Below, in pieces: positions 16,684-26,039 of a stretch of 64,000 bases of DNA. A model generated the notes under the pieces. The model did not search any database and had not been told where the DNA came from. It saw nothing but the letters and a program-made list of their open reading frames with translations. Position 1 is the first letter of the stretch, and each line of letters opens with the position of its first letter. This DNA is from Draconibacterium mangrovi (lineage in GTDB: Bacteria; Bacteroidota; Bacteroidia; Bacteroidales; Prolixibacteraceae): positions 248,001-312,000 of the forward strand of contig NZ_JAAAGB010000004.1 in NCBI RefSeq assembly GCF_010586825.1, read 5' to 3'. Position numbers and translations under genes: made by a program.

Positions 16684-18159
16684 ATGGAAAATTATTTCAA
16701 TACATTGCCGCTTCGTCTTCAGTTAGACCAGTTGGGAAAATGCGACTTTATGGATGAGTCGGAATTTGCAGACGGAGTTGAAAAACTGAAAGGAAAACAG
16801 ATTGTGGTATTGGGTTGTGGAGCACAGGGTTTGCACCAGGGTTTGAACCTTCGCGACAGCGGATTGAACGTGGCTTATGCATTACGTCAGACTGCCATCG
16901 ACGAAAAACGTGCATCGTATGTAAATGCTACTGAAAACGGTTTTGAAGTAGGTACTTTCGAAGAACTGGTGCCTAAGGCCGACCTGGTATTGAATCTTAC
17001 ACCAGATAAACAACACACTCCGGTAGTAAACAAGGTGGTTCCTTTAATGAAAAAAGGTGCTTGTCTGGCTTACTCACACGGTTTTAACATTGTTGAAGAA
17101 GGAATGCAGATTCGCGACGATATTACCGTAATTATGGTGGCTCCAAAATCTCCGGGTTCTGAAGTTCGTGCCGAGTACCTGCGTGGATTCGGTGTACCTA
17201 CATTGATTGCTGTTCACCGCGAAAACGATCCGAATGGTGATGGTTTGGAAATTGCAAAAGCTTATGCAGTTGGAACAGGCGGTCATAAAGCAGGTGTATT
17301 GCTTTCGTCGTTTGTTGCCGAAGTAAAATCAGACCTAATGGGCGAGCAAACTATCCTATGCGGATTGCTGCAAACCGGTTCTATTTTGTGTTTCGACAAA
17401 ATGGTTGAAAAAGGAATTGATGCCGGTTATGCATCAAAACTGATTCAGTACGGATGGGAAACAATTACCGAAGCACTGAAGCTTGGGGGAATTACCAACA
17501 TGATGGATCGCTTGTCGAATCCGGCAAAAATTGAAGCTTACAAACTTTCTGAGGAACTTAAAGAAATTATGCGTCCGTTGTTTGAAAAACATATGGATGA
17601 TATTATGTCGGGAGAATTCTCGTCGACTATGATGGTAGACTGGGCGAACGACGATAAAAACCTGTTGGGATGGCGTGCTGCTACCGGCGAAACTGCTTTT
17701 GAGAAAACTCCGGCTGGCGACGTTGAAATTAGCGAGCAGGAATATTTCGACAACGGTACTTTAATGGTAGCCCTTGTAAAATCGGGTGTTGAGCTGGCAT
17801 TTGAAGTGATGACAGAATCGGGAATTAAAGAAGAATCGGCTTATTACGAGTCATTACACGAAACTCCGCTTATTGCCAACACCATTGCACGTAAAAAACT
17901 GTTCGAAATGAATCGTACAATTTCAGATACTGCAGAATATGGTTGTTACCTTTTCGATCACGCTTGTAAGCCGTTACTGGCCGACTTCATGAAAAAAATT
18001 GATACCGATGTTATTGGTAAGAATTTCAACGAAAGAAAAAGTGCTCATGTTGATAACAAAGAGTTGATTGAAATTAACGACGAAATTCGTTACCACGATG
18101 TGGAAATTATTGGTGCCGAATTGCGCGAGGCTATGGAATCAATGAAATCGATTATCTAA
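16684..18159 (+). CDS. ilvC: Ketol-acid reductoisomerase, class II (long form)
   Basis: A 491-residue protein, the length of the E. coli-type class II enzyme rather than the shorter class I form of about 330-340 residues. It converts acetolactate or acetohydroxybutyrate to the dihydroxy acid using NADPH and Mg2+, in valine, isoleucine and leucine synthesis in the cytoplasm. The Rossmann loop [21 protein letters not shown] starts near residue 40, and the duplicated C-terminal knot domain of class II enzymes is present ([23 protein letters not shown]). It stands alone with its own terminator, away from other ilv genes. Confidence 0.97.
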   Translation: MENYFNTLPLRLQLDQLGKCDFMDESEFADGVEKLKGKQIVVLGCGAQGLHQGLNLRDSGLNVAYALRQTAIDEKRASYVNATENGFEVGTFEELVPKADLVLNLTPDKQHTPVVNKVVPLMKKGACLAYSHGFNIVEEGMQIRDDITVIMVAPKSPGSEVRAEYLRGFGVPTLIAVHRENDPNGDGLEIAKAYAVGTGGHKAGVLLSSFVAEVKSDLMGEQTILCGLLQTGSILCFDKMVEKGIDAGYASKLIQYGWETITEALKLGGITNMMDRLSNPAKIEAYKLSEELKEIMRPLFEKHMDDIMSGEFSSTMMVDWANDDKNLLGWRAATGETAFEKTPAGDVEISEQEYFDNGTLMVALVKSGVELAFEVMTESGIKEESAYYESLHETPLIANTIARKKLFEMNRTISDTAEYGCYLFDHACKPLLADFMKKIDTDVIGKNFNERKSAHVDNKELIEINDEIRYHDVEIIGAELREAMESMKSII

Positions 18160-18208
18160 GAAGATTATTCTTGAAATAATAAAAACAGACGATCATATAA
18201 ATTCGAAG

Positions 18209-18241
18209 CTGGCTCTGCCTTTTAGGTGGGGCCAGTTTTTT
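18209..18241 (+). terminator. Terminator of ilvC
   Basis: Arms 18209-18219 and 18225-18235 pair along 11 positions, including G-U pairs, with a 5-nt loop and six T after it. Confidence 0.85.
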
Positions 18242-18277
18242 GTAGTGCGCTTCATCTTTTGTAATTTTAAATAAAAA

Positions 18278-18955
18278 ATGGCACGTTCAGGACTTATTTA
18301 TCTGTGTTGCATATTGGCTTTTTCAACGCTGTTTACATCTTGTGGAAATACGGACAAGAATAACAGTAAACAAATCAAATACCATACTCCAAACATTCCT
18401 GAGGGCTGGGAGGCTTTATTCAACGGGAATACGCTGGAGAATTGGGAAATAACCTCATTCGGAACCGAAGGGCCTGTAAAAATCTCGGAGGGAAGCATTG
18501 TTATTAATTACGGCGATGGTTGCAGTGGAATTACCTGGACGGACACTTTCCCTAAAGTAAATTACGAAGTGCAGCTGGAAGCCCGCAAAATGGTTGGTAA
18601 TGACTTTTTCTGTGGAATGACTTTCCCGGTTTACAACGAGTTTTGCTCGTTGATCGTAGGAGGGTGGGGAGGTCCCGTGGTAGGCTTAAGCAGTATTGAT
18701 GGTGTTGATGCTTCGGAGAACGAAACACAGGTGCTAAAAAACTTTGAAAAGGAGGTGTGGTACACCATTCGGCTGCAGGTAACAGAAACTACAATTCGCG
18801 TCTGGATTGATGATGAAAAGCTGGTGGATTTCAGTTATGCCGGTCACAAATTGAGTATCCGGCCGGAAGTTTCGCTTTCAAAACCGTTCGGAATTTGCAC
18901 CTGGATGACAACCGCCGAGCTGCGTAATATAGCCATGCGAAAAATAGAAAGTTAG
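18278..18955 (+). CDS. DUF1080 (3-keto-disaccharide hydrolase-type) lipoprotein
   Basis: A 225-residue protein with a lipobox FTSC (Cys22). The body begins with the family phrase GWEALFNGNTLENWE and continues as one concanavalin-like beta-sandwich of the DUF1080 type, ending in LRNIAMRKIE. Family members act on 3-keto-glycosides, cleaving or hydrating the sugar after oxidation at C3. That fits the Gfo/Idh/MocA oxidoreductases 4-11 kb away, but the gene is not in their operon. Its stop codon lies 3 bp from that of the convergent helicase gene. Confidence 0.82.
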   Translation: MARSGLIYLCCILAFSTLFTSCGNTDKNNSKQIKYHTPNIPEGWEALFNGNTLENWEITSFGTEGPVKISEGSIVINYGDGCSGITWTDTFPKVNYEVQLEARKMVGNDFFCGMTFPVYNEFCSLIVGGWGGPVVGLSSIDGVDASENETQVLKNFEKEVWYTIRLQVTETTIRVWIDDEKLVDFSYAGHKLSIRPEVSLSKPFGICTWMTTAELRNIAMRKIES

Positions 18956-18958
18956 GAA

Positions 18959-20200
18959 CTACTTTTTCTTTTTCTTCTTCTTTTTCACCTCTTTTAATTC
19001 GCGTTCGTTTTCGCGCATTAGTTTTTGCCAGTTGTAATCAGTGTCTTTGGTAAAATCAAGTGTTTCTTTGTAAAGGTTTTTGTCAATCTCCAAACGATGA
19101 ATGTCTTTGCCCAAAAAGCTTTCAATTTCATCCAGAATTTCACGTTCTTCTTCACTACAAAACGAAACCGCTTTTCCTTTTTGGTTGCCGCGGCCTGTTC
19201 GTCCTACACGGTGTACGTAGTTTTCAGCCACTTCCGGCAGGTCGTAATTCACCACAAAATCAACGTTCGGGATATCAATTCCGCGGGCACTAACATCAGT
19301 AGCAATAAGCAATTTAAGCGCACCGCTTTTAAAACGTTGCATGGTTTCATCGCGTTCCGCCTGATCTTTGTCGCTATGTATGGTGTCGCTTTCAATTTCA
19401 ACACGTTCCATCGCTTTTTTCACGCGCTCGGCACGTACTTTTGTTCGTACAAAAGCCAGAATTTTTGCTTGCGGATTTTCACCCACAAGCCGTTCCATGA
19501 AAGCTCTTTTGTCATCCATTTCAATAAAAGCCACCTGGTGCTCGATGGTTTTTGCTACCGGGTCTTTGGGCGAAATCTGTATGCGAATAGGATTGCTAAC
19601 CAGTGAATAAGCAAGCTTTTTAATCTTTTTATTAATGGTTGCCGAGAAAAACAAAGTTTGTCGCTTTTGAGGAAGAAAACGTATCAGATCGTTGATGTCT
19701 TTTATAAAACCAAGATCTAGCATGTGGTCGGCTTCGTCCAAAATCAGTGTTTTTACACCTTGCAGTTTTAGGTGTCCCTGGCTAACCAAGTCGAACAACC
19801 GACCTGGAGTAGCAACCAAAACATCGGTACCACTTTTTAAACGGTCGATTTGAGGATCCTGATCAACACCTCCAATAATTACGGTAGTTTTTACTCCCGT
19901 ATTTTTTGAAATGGAAACAAACACTTCGCTGATCTGTTTGGCCAGTTCATGTGTTGGAGCCATAACAAGGCAACTTATTCCCTGAACATGTTGATTTAAC
20001 TTAGCCTGTTGAATGTTGTGAATTACCGGAATAGCAAATGCCGCGGTCTTCCCGGTTCCTGTTTGGGCAATGGCCAAAACATCTTCGCCTCTTAATACCG
20101 GCGGAATAGCTTTAAACTGAATGTCGGTAGGACGACGGAATCCGTTCTTTGACAGGTTGGTTTTTATAGTGTTGGATATCGAATAATCCTCAAATTTCAT
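18959..20200 (-). CDS. DEAD-box ATP-dependent RNA helicase (RhlE-like)
   Basis: A 413-residue protein with all DEAD-box motifs in order: Q motif (RRPTDIQ, 22-28), motif I AQTGTGKT (45-52), motif Ia as PTHELA (82-87, where PTRELA is usual), DEAD (155-158), SAT (186-188), ATDVSARGID and HRVGRTGRG in the second RecA lobe. The C-terminus is a run of nine lysines after basic residues, a probable RNA-binding tail. It unwinds RNA duplexes in ribosome assembly or RNA decay in the cytoplasm. The Arg-to-His change in motif Ia is unusual but not predicted to be inactivating. Confidence 0.95.
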   Translation of the reverse strand: MKFEDYSISNTIKTNLSKNGFRRPTDIQFKAIPPVLRGEDVLAIAQTGTGKTAAFAIPVIHNIQQAKLNQHVQGISCLVMAPTHELAKQISEVFVSISKNTGVKTTVIIGGVDQDPQIDRLKSGTDVLVATPGRLFDLVSQGHLKLQGVKTLILDEADHMLDLGFIKDINDLIRFLPQKRQTLFFSATINKKIKKLAYSLVSNPIRIQISPKDPVAKTIEHQVAFIEMDDKRAFMERLVGENPQAKILAFVRTKVRAERVKKAMERVEIESDTIHSDKDQAERDETMQRFKSGALKLLIATDVSARGIDIPNVDFVVNYDLPEVAENYVHRVGRTGRGNQKGKAVSFCSEEEREILDEIESFLGKDIHRLEIDKNLYKETLDFTKDTDYNWQKLMRENERELKEVKKKKKKKK

Positions 20201-20450
20201 GTAAATATATTTTCGGCAAAGATAACTGAATTTATTCAGCAGCAGCTAAAAACAATTATTATGAGATTTGAGTGCTGAGAGGAGGGATTGAAGGAGATTG
20301 AAAAATTGATAAACTGTAAAATTGTAAGATTGTGATCTGAGACTGAATACTGAAAACTTTGCTTCCTTATGCTATTCGTCGGGGGATTCCAACAAAGCTG
20401 TTCTCAACTTTTTACTTTAAACTTTGTCCTATTACCTTTTTCCTTTGCTG

Positions 20451-20864
20451 TTATAGCGTTGCCCAAATGCGAGCCAACGAAAATCCAGGCGCTTTAATAT
20501 TCAGATCGAGAAAATAACCAAATGGTGTTTGTGCCGTTGTAAAATCGGCGTTTTGCAGTCGTTTTTCAGCCAGATTGAAAAGTTCTTTGGTAAAATCAAC
20601 CGATGCTTTCGATTCGGAAAGGTGTGCAAACGAGTGAAGAATCACACTTTTACAATCGTTTTTTCGTGCTGTCCATTTCAGGTGATTAACCAGTTTTTTC
20701 TCCCGGCTTTTCACGTCTTTTTCTTCGTCGCTTTCTTCAACCTGAATAAAGGCTAAAATCGAATTTGAAAATTGGGCCCCCTCCGTAATATCTTCAACTT
20801 CCTCCAGGTTTTTCTCTGCCGGCTGATACGAAAACTCATCAACATACATTACCAATACTTTCAT
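20451..20864 (-). CDS. Free-standing threonyl-tRNA synthetase-type editing domain protein
   Basis: A 137-residue protein matching the editing domain found at the N-terminus of archaeal threonyl-tRNA synthetases: an MKVLVMYVDEFSY opening strand, ILAFIQVEE, the HSFAHLSE motif and the closing TPFGYFLDLNIKAPG. In the archaeal enzyme this D-aminoacyl-tRNA-deacylase-like fold removes mischarged Ser from tRNA-Thr. Here it stands alone without catalytic or anticodon domains, so it could act as a trans-editing factor or a general proofreader. The family call is by sequence pattern; the function in bacteria is inferred. Its neighbours, a helicase gene and haem-binding genes, do not help. Confidence 0.8.
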   Translation of the reverse strand: MKVLVMYVDEFSYQPAEKNLEEVEDITEGAQFSNSILAFIQVEESDEEKDVKSREKKLVNHLKWTARKNDCKSVILHSFAHLSESKASVDFTKELFNLAEKRLQNADFTTAQTPFGYFLDLNIKAPGFSLARIWATL

Positions 20865-21008
20865 ACTATTAAAACTGTTTTTTTTTAAAGGTATAGTATG
20901 GAACTCGCATGAATTTTAATCATCCTCTTGAGGATAAACAATTGACATGCTCGTTTCATTTCTTCGGTTTTGGGTAAAGATAATATTTGTAAGAGTTATA
21001 GTAAAAAC

Positions 21009-21482
21009 TTAATCACCGGCAGCATTAGCAAGTAATTCTTCAGCCAGTTTTGTGGTCCAGTCGCAAAGTTCGGCAATTTGTTCGTCGTTTAATTTTGCTT
21101 TTGTGTGAATGGCCCGGTACGATTTTAACGGCATGGATTTTCGTTCTGTTTCCTGGCAAATTTTTTCCAGTATCGTAATCTTTTCAAAAATATCCATGCT
21201 TCCCCATTCCGAAAAGTTAAGCTCGGATTTTCCTTCTGAAATATGATCGGCTACCATCCAGGAAACGGGAGCAATGTGGTTATACCACCAGTAGCCCGTA
21301 TGGTTCGAGTGGCAATCCAAACAGGAGGTTGATAGCAGCGTTTGAATATTTTCAGGTACTTCTACCTGGTTGAAAATATGATTGCTGCTTACTCCTTCGT
21401 TATTTTTTTCGGGTTGAAAAAACTGGATAACGATAAAAGCAAGCAGCAATATTATGATTACAAATCGAAGTATTCGGCGCAT
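21009..21482 (-). CDS. Small haem-binding domain protein, membrane-anchored
   Basis: A 157-residue protein with an N-terminal hydrophobic helix (about 5-23) and one c-type haem motif CLDCH (near residue 54) followed by NHTGYWWYNHIAPVSW, the pattern of the haem-binding domain family common in Bacteroidota. It should face the periplasm and carry one covalently attached haem, probably in electron transfer or as a small c-type subunit. It begins one base after the stop of the upstream haem-binding gene, so they are translated together. Confidence 0.82.
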   Translation of the reverse strand: MRRILRFVIIILLLAFIVIQFFQPEKNNEGVSSNHIFNQVEVPENIQTLLSTSCLDCHSNHTGYWWYNHIAPVSWMVADHISEGKSELNFSEWGSMDIFEKITILEKICQETERKSMPLKSYRAIHTKAKLNDEQIAELCDWTTKLAEELLANAAGD

Positions 21483-21483
21483 A

Positions 21484-21864
21484 TTACATTCCTTTTACCA
21501 ATGCCTCTGCTTCTTTTTTCGACCAATCCAATAACAATTGTTTATGATCATCACTTAAAGCTTTGTCCGGAAATCTTTCCAAAAACTTTTTGGGAGGCAT
21601 TTCATTTTTTTCAAGCACTTCACCAATTTCTTTGTAAGTACTAATCATTTTAATTTTCGAAAGACTGTCGAGTTTATTAAAATCAAGCTCCTTTTTCCCG
21701 TCTTCATTCCGTGAGTCGGTATTGTGGCATCCAAAACACGAATTCTGAATTACTTCTTTAACATCATCGGGCATGGCTTGGGTCTTTGTTGGTTTATTGG
21801 TGCCCAATGCAACCAAACTAAGAACAAAAAAGAGTGTAACGAAAATTGATAATGACTTTTTCAT
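21484..21864 (-). CDS. Small c-type cytochrome-like periplasmic protein
   Basis: A 126-residue protein with an N-terminal signal sequence (hydrophobic 5-20) and a single CFGCH motif near residue 44. A downstream EMPPKKF stretch contains a Met that could be the axial ligand. It forms a two-gene operon with the following haem-binding gene (1 bp gap). The role is probably periplasmic electron transfer; the partner is not visible. Confidence 0.8.
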   Translation of the reverse strand: MKKSLSIFVTLFFVLSLVALGTNKPTKTQAMPDDVKEVIQNSCFGCHNTDSRNEDGKKELDFNKLDSLSKIKMISTYKEIGEVLEKNEMPPKKFLERFPDKALSDDHKQLLLDWSKKEAEALVKGM

Positions 21865-22045
21865 CTGTTTAAATTTTTAATTTTTTAAGGTAATTCGTCA
21901 GTTGACGGAGATTTCGAATGAGATTTTGTCACGTTGTTTGGTATGAATTCCATCTCACTTTCATTTCAAAATTTTTATAATAGTTACGGTTATGTGCAAT
22001 ATAAAACACAATACTTGAGTTTTTGTTGAAAAGTTACGTGATTGA

Positions 22046-22075
22046 TTTGAATTGATTAAAAAATAAGTAATTTTC
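22046..22075 (+). promoter_or_regulatory. Candidate promoter of the protease gene
   Basis: TTTG at 22046-22049 and TAATTTTC at 22068-22075 are spaced by 18 bp and match the Bacteroidota -33/-7 pattern TTTG...TAnnTTTG with one mismatch. Transcription would start about 30 nt before the ATG at 22115. Confidence 0.4.
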
Positions 22076-22114
22076 GCGGTAGTAATTTATTTATCCTGCA
22101 AAAACCTTTTAAGA

Positions 22115-24295
22115 ATGCGTTGGTATATTCCAATTTTAACAGTACTCATTTTTATATGTAATTCGGTAAGTGCACAGTTGTCGGAAGGAGGATTTCCTTT
22201 GCAGGTTGTTACTTTAAAAAGTTCCGACAGGGCGTTTATAAAAATGCCGTTGTTAAAACAAAGTGTTATTGAGGCTGCAATGGCAGCAAATAAAACATCC
22301 GATGCGCAGTTAAAGGCATTAACTTTTGCGCATGCTTTTAATGTCGATTTTAGCCCGTCAAATTCAGGTGTGTGGTATTCAACCAACGCCGGTTTTAATG
22401 TTTGGCGCATTACCATTTCTTCAGAAAATGCTTATTCGCTCAATCTTATTTTCGATGATTTTGAGTTAAACAACAAGGGGCGTTTATTTATTTACAACGA
22501 ACAAAATAACCATTACCTTGGTGCCTTTACCGCACGAAACAATAAACCTTCGCATAAATTTGCAGTGGCACCGGTTGCCGGCGATGAAATTACCGTGCAA
22601 TACGAGGTTCCCGAAGACGAAGGAACGCCGGATGATTTTAGAATAACCCGCGTTAACCACGACTTTATGGGTATTCTGAAGTTTGATCGTCGGCCTATTC
22701 AGGGGAAAACAGCCGGAGATTGTAATATTGATGTGAACTGCGAAATTGGCGACCGCTGGAACCAATTAAAAGATGCCGTTTGCCGTTTAATTGTTGATGG
22801 ACGAGAAGTATGTACGGGTACACTACTGAATAATACTGCTGAAGACAAAAAGCCTTATGTTTTGTCGGCATCGCATTGTTACGACAAATGGGAATATGCC
22901 AAGACCACAGTTTACACTTTTAATTACGAAAGCCCTTATTGTGCTCCTTTGGATGGCGACCCCATTCATTCGCTTTCAGGAGCGATTATGAAAGCCCATT
23001 ATGATAGTCTGGATTTTGCATTGGTAGAATTAGACGATCTGCCACCGCCCGATTTCCGACCGTATTATGCCGGCTGGGACCGATCGTCGGCAATACCCGA
23101 TTCATCAGTAAGTATTCACCATCCGCAGGGAGATATTAAAAAGATATCTTTTGATAATGATGCCCCTGATATTCAGACATTTACGTCATCAACGATTAAA
23201 AATCCAAGATACGGCTCGTTTAATATATTGCGTTGGGACGGTGGAGTTACAGAAGTGGGTTCTTCAGGAGGTGCGTTGTTTAATATGAAAGAACAGGTTA
23301 TTGGCACTTTATCAGGAGGTGCTGCGTATTGCGGAAACCCGGTGAATGATTATTTTGCCCGTTTTGCAATGCAATGGGATTATAGTTCCGACACAACAAA
23401 ACAATTAAAATATTGGCTTGATCCCCTGGGAACAGGCGCTACGGAGTTAAACGGAAAACAATTTAATACCAACGAGGATTTGTGTAACGCTTTTACAAAT
23501 TTGACCGATACGGATGAGCATGGAAATATTGCTCTAACCGTTTCAGGTGAAACTAAAGGCTATTGGGGAGGAACCAATTCGTTGGGAATAACTGAAATTG
23601 TTGAACACTTTAACATTTATGGTAATGAAATTCTGGATGGTGTTTCGTTTGGTGTTGGAAAACTGGTTACCAATAATAACAACAGCCGAATAACAGTGAA
23701 AGTGTATGAGGGCGATTCGTATCCCGAATATCTGCTGTACAGCAAACAGGTAACAATTGATAACTGGGCTGAAGATGCCATGAACTTTGTAAGTTTTAAT
23801 CAGATGGTTGAGCCTGCCGGCGATTTTTTTGTTGGTTTTGAATTGAGTGACATTAATACTGCCGATACCTTTGCCATCTATCAATCGTTGCGCGAGTATG
23901 AAGATGCCACAAACCATCTCTACGTAAAGCAAAACGGAAGCTGGGAAAGTTTTACATCGCTGAATCCCCAAAACTACGCCATGGTTAATGTTATTGAACT
24001 GGTTGCTTGTAATTACAGTCTGCTAACTGATACTCCAACCGTAGAGCAACCAAAAAACGTTTGGGTATATCCAAACCCAACCGCCGGAGAGCTAAACCTG
24101 GAGTCGGATAAAGAGATTGAGCCGGAGAATGTTGTGGTGTATAATTTAATTGGGCAGGAAATTAAAACTTCAGTTGTAAAGACAGATAAATTCCGTATAA
24201 AACTCAATCTTCATGGAAAAACAGCCGGTGTTTATTTTGTGCGTTTTCCCTATGGAAATACATTTGTTACCCGAAAAATCTCGTTCGTACCGTGA
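22115..24295 (+). CDS. Trypsin-like (lysyl endopeptidase type) protease with T9SS sorting domain
   Basis: A 726-residue secreted protein with a signal peptide (cleavage near VSAQ, residue 21), an N-terminal propeptide-like region to about 200, a trypsin-fold domain (about 215-450), a beta-rich middle region and a C-terminal T9SS type A sorting domain (VYPNPTAGELNL onward, last 75 residues). The triad is His254 (SASHC), Asp300 (LDFALVEL) and Ser384 (GSSGG). The GGVTEVGSSGG context resembles Achromobacter lysyl endopeptidase. It probably digests extracellular proteins and is displayed or released by the type IX system. It meets the convergent MscS gene with 3 bp between stop codons. Confidence 0.9.
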   Translation: MRWYIPILTVLIFICNSVSAQLSEGGFPLQVVTLKSSDRAFIKMPLLKQSVIEAAMAANKTSDAQLKALTFAHAFNVDFSPSNSGVWYSTNAGFNVWRITISSENAYSLNLIFDDFELNNKGRLFIYNEQNNHYLGAFTARNNKPSHKFAVAPVAGDEITVQYEVPEDEGTPDDFRITRVNHDFMGILKFDRRPIQGKTAGDCNIDVNCEIGDRWNQLKDAVCRLIVDGREVCTGTLLNNTAEDKKPYVLSASHCYDKWEYAKTTVYTFNYESPYCAPLDGDPIHSLSGAIMKAHYDSLDFALVELDDLPPPDFRPYYAGWDRSSAIPDSSVSIHHPQGDIKKISFDNDAPDIQTFTSSTIKNPRYGSFNILRWDGGVTEVGSSGGALFNMKEQVIGTLSGGAAYCGNPVNDYFARFAMQWDYSSDTTKQLKYWLDPLGTGATELNGKQFNTNEDLCNAFTNLTDTDEHGNIALTVSGETKGYWGGTNSLGITEIVEHFNIYGNEILDGVSFGVGKLVTNNNNSRITVKVYEGDSYPEYLLYSKQVTIDNWAEDAMNFVSFNQMVEPAGDFFVGFELSDINTADTFAIYQSLREYEDATNHLYVKQNGSWESFTSLNPQNYAMVNVIELVACNYSLLTDTPTVEQPKNVWVYPNPTAGELNLESDKEIEPENVVVYNLIGQEIKTSVVKTDKFRIKLNLHGKTAGVYFVRFPYGNTFVTRKISFVP

Positions 24296-24298
24296 TAA

Positions 24299-25951
24299 TT
24301 ATTTCTGTCCTGTGGCTTTTTTTATGACCTCGCCAACCGGATCGGATGGAGGGTTTTCGTTTTTCTGCTGAGGAATTGTAGAGGCATTGCCATCTCGGAA
24401 AGCCGAGTAATGCGGCGATAATATTTCTACTCCGGCTTTATTAAATTCATTCAAAATACTTTTATTGAGCTCTGAATAAAAATGCGCCATTTTTCCGGCT
24501 TGTTTGGTGTAAACATTTAGTTCGTATTCCACATAAAAATCGCTAAGGCTTTTTTGAAGTACAAAAGGTTTAAAATCGCGGGTTAGGTTTTTGGTGTTTT
24601 TTGCCGCGTCGAGCAATAGTTTTATTACCGTGTCGGCAGGAACATCGTAGCCTATGGTTACGTTAGGGTGAATAATTATCCCCAGCTGACTGGCATTTTT
24701 TGTATAATTCCACAAATGCGTATTTATAATGGTGGCGTTGGGGATGGTAACATCTTCGTTTTTAATTGTTTTGATGCGGGTCACCAACAGGTTTTTTTCA
24801 ACGATATCGCCCATGGTGTCGCCAATTTTTACCCGGTCGCCAATTTGAAACGGCCGCATATAAGTGATTACAATTCCGGCAACGATATTGGCAATGGCCG
24901 AAGTGGATCCGAGCGTGAAAATTACCCCAACAAAAATGGATACGCCCTGAAAAGCTTTTGAAGAAGGAAGGTATTGTACAATAAAAACAGCGGTGATAAT
25001 GTAGATAACGATTTTAACCAGGTTAAAAGTTGGCTTGGCCCAATCGCTGTGAAATCCCTTAATCCGCAACTTTCCTGTTTCAAGCTCCCGAACCACCACT
25101 GAAAGTATTTTTAAGAGATAACGAGTGATAATGATGATGACAAAAATGGAAAACAGATTGGGGATAAAACTTACAAAATCGTTGGCAATTTTCTTTACCG
25201 GATCGGCAAGATAACCATAGAATTTATCTGCTAAATCTCTGGTCCAGGGTAAAAAACTAAATAAAAAGGGCAGGTATAAAAACAGTACCAATAGCACTAG
25301 TGCAAACTTTACTACCTTCGAAATAAGCAGAAAAATGTTTCCGCCTTTACTTGGCAGAAGGTATTTTAAAAAACTCTTTCTTTTTTGTTTTAATCCCTTT
25401 TCGTAATGTTCCAGCTTAATGTTTAGTGCTGTAAACAATCTATTGATCAGGAATATAATCAGGACTAATCCTCCTAAAGCTAAGAGCGTATACAATGCCC
25501 GTAACAGCCAGTATGTTAGCTCATTTCTCTCGGATGCTTTGTTAAATGCAAGTTTTATATTTTCAAGATATTCATTGGCCACATCACTTTTTGTTTTTCC
25601 AAAGAATGCGGCATCTGCCTCACTCACGCTGGCTAACGGAAGCTCGTCATAAGAAATTATTGAATAATTGTTTTTCTCAGTAATTGAAAATAAATCTCCA
25701 TCAATCTGAAAACTGGCCATGGTCGTTTCCAATCTTTCAATTATCATGGCAGCTCTTTCTGCAGGAGAATACGGCCCCAGATTGGCGTATACTGGAAATA
25801 GGGTATCGGAATTAAAAACTACGTAAGCAACCTCTGCTTTTTGCAAATTTTTGTCGGCAGCAGAATTAGGAATGGAATCACGTACTTCAGTTTGAGAAAA
25901 TACCTGAAGAAAAAATGTTACAAGGGCAATGAGGATAACAGCTTTTCGCAT
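24299..25951 (-). CDS. MscS-family mechanosensitive ion channel with periplasmic N-domain
   Basis: A 550-residue protein with a signal peptide (cleavage near VFSQ, residue 19), a periplasmic domain to about 150, several membrane helices (near 150-170, 205-235, 260-285, 315-335), then the MscS pore and beta domain. The pore helix GSTSAIANIVAGIVITYMRPF is followed by IGDRVKIGDTMGDIVEKNLLVTRI, the family signature, and the C-terminal alpha/beta domain. It should open under membrane tension to release solutes during osmotic downshock. Confidence 0.93.
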   Translation of the reverse strand: MRKAVILIALVTFFLQVFSQTEVRDSIPNSAADKNLQKAEVAYVVFNSDTLFPVYANLGPYSPAERAAMIIERLETTMASFQIDGDLFSITEKNNYSIISYDELPLASVSEADAAFFGKTKSDVANEYLENIKLAFNKASERNELTYWLLRALYTLLALGGLVLIIFLINRLFTALNIKLEHYEKGLKQKRKSFLKYLLPSKGGNIFLLISKVVKFALVLLVLFLYLPFLFSFLPWTRDLADKFYGYLADPVKKIANDFVSFIPNLFSIFVIIIITRYLLKILSVVVRELETGKLRIKGFHSDWAKPTFNLVKIVIYIITAVFIVQYLPSSKAFQGVSIFVGVIFTLGSTSAIANIVAGIVITYMRPFQIGDRVKIGDTMGDIVEKNLLVTRIKTIKNEDVTIPNATIINTHLWNYTKNASQLGIIIHPNVTIGYDVPADTVIKLLLDAAKNTKNLTRDFKPFVLQKSLSDFYVEYELNVYTKQAGKMAHFYSELNKSILNEFNKAGVEILSPHYSAFRDGNASTIPQQKNENPPSDPVGEVIKKATGQK

Positions 25952-26039
25952 GATCTGGATTTTAGATGCTAAAAGTTACGACAAAATTTCCAATCATCGA
26001 AAGGGGGAAACTGCGTAAAAGTTATGTTTTAAGATTTAC

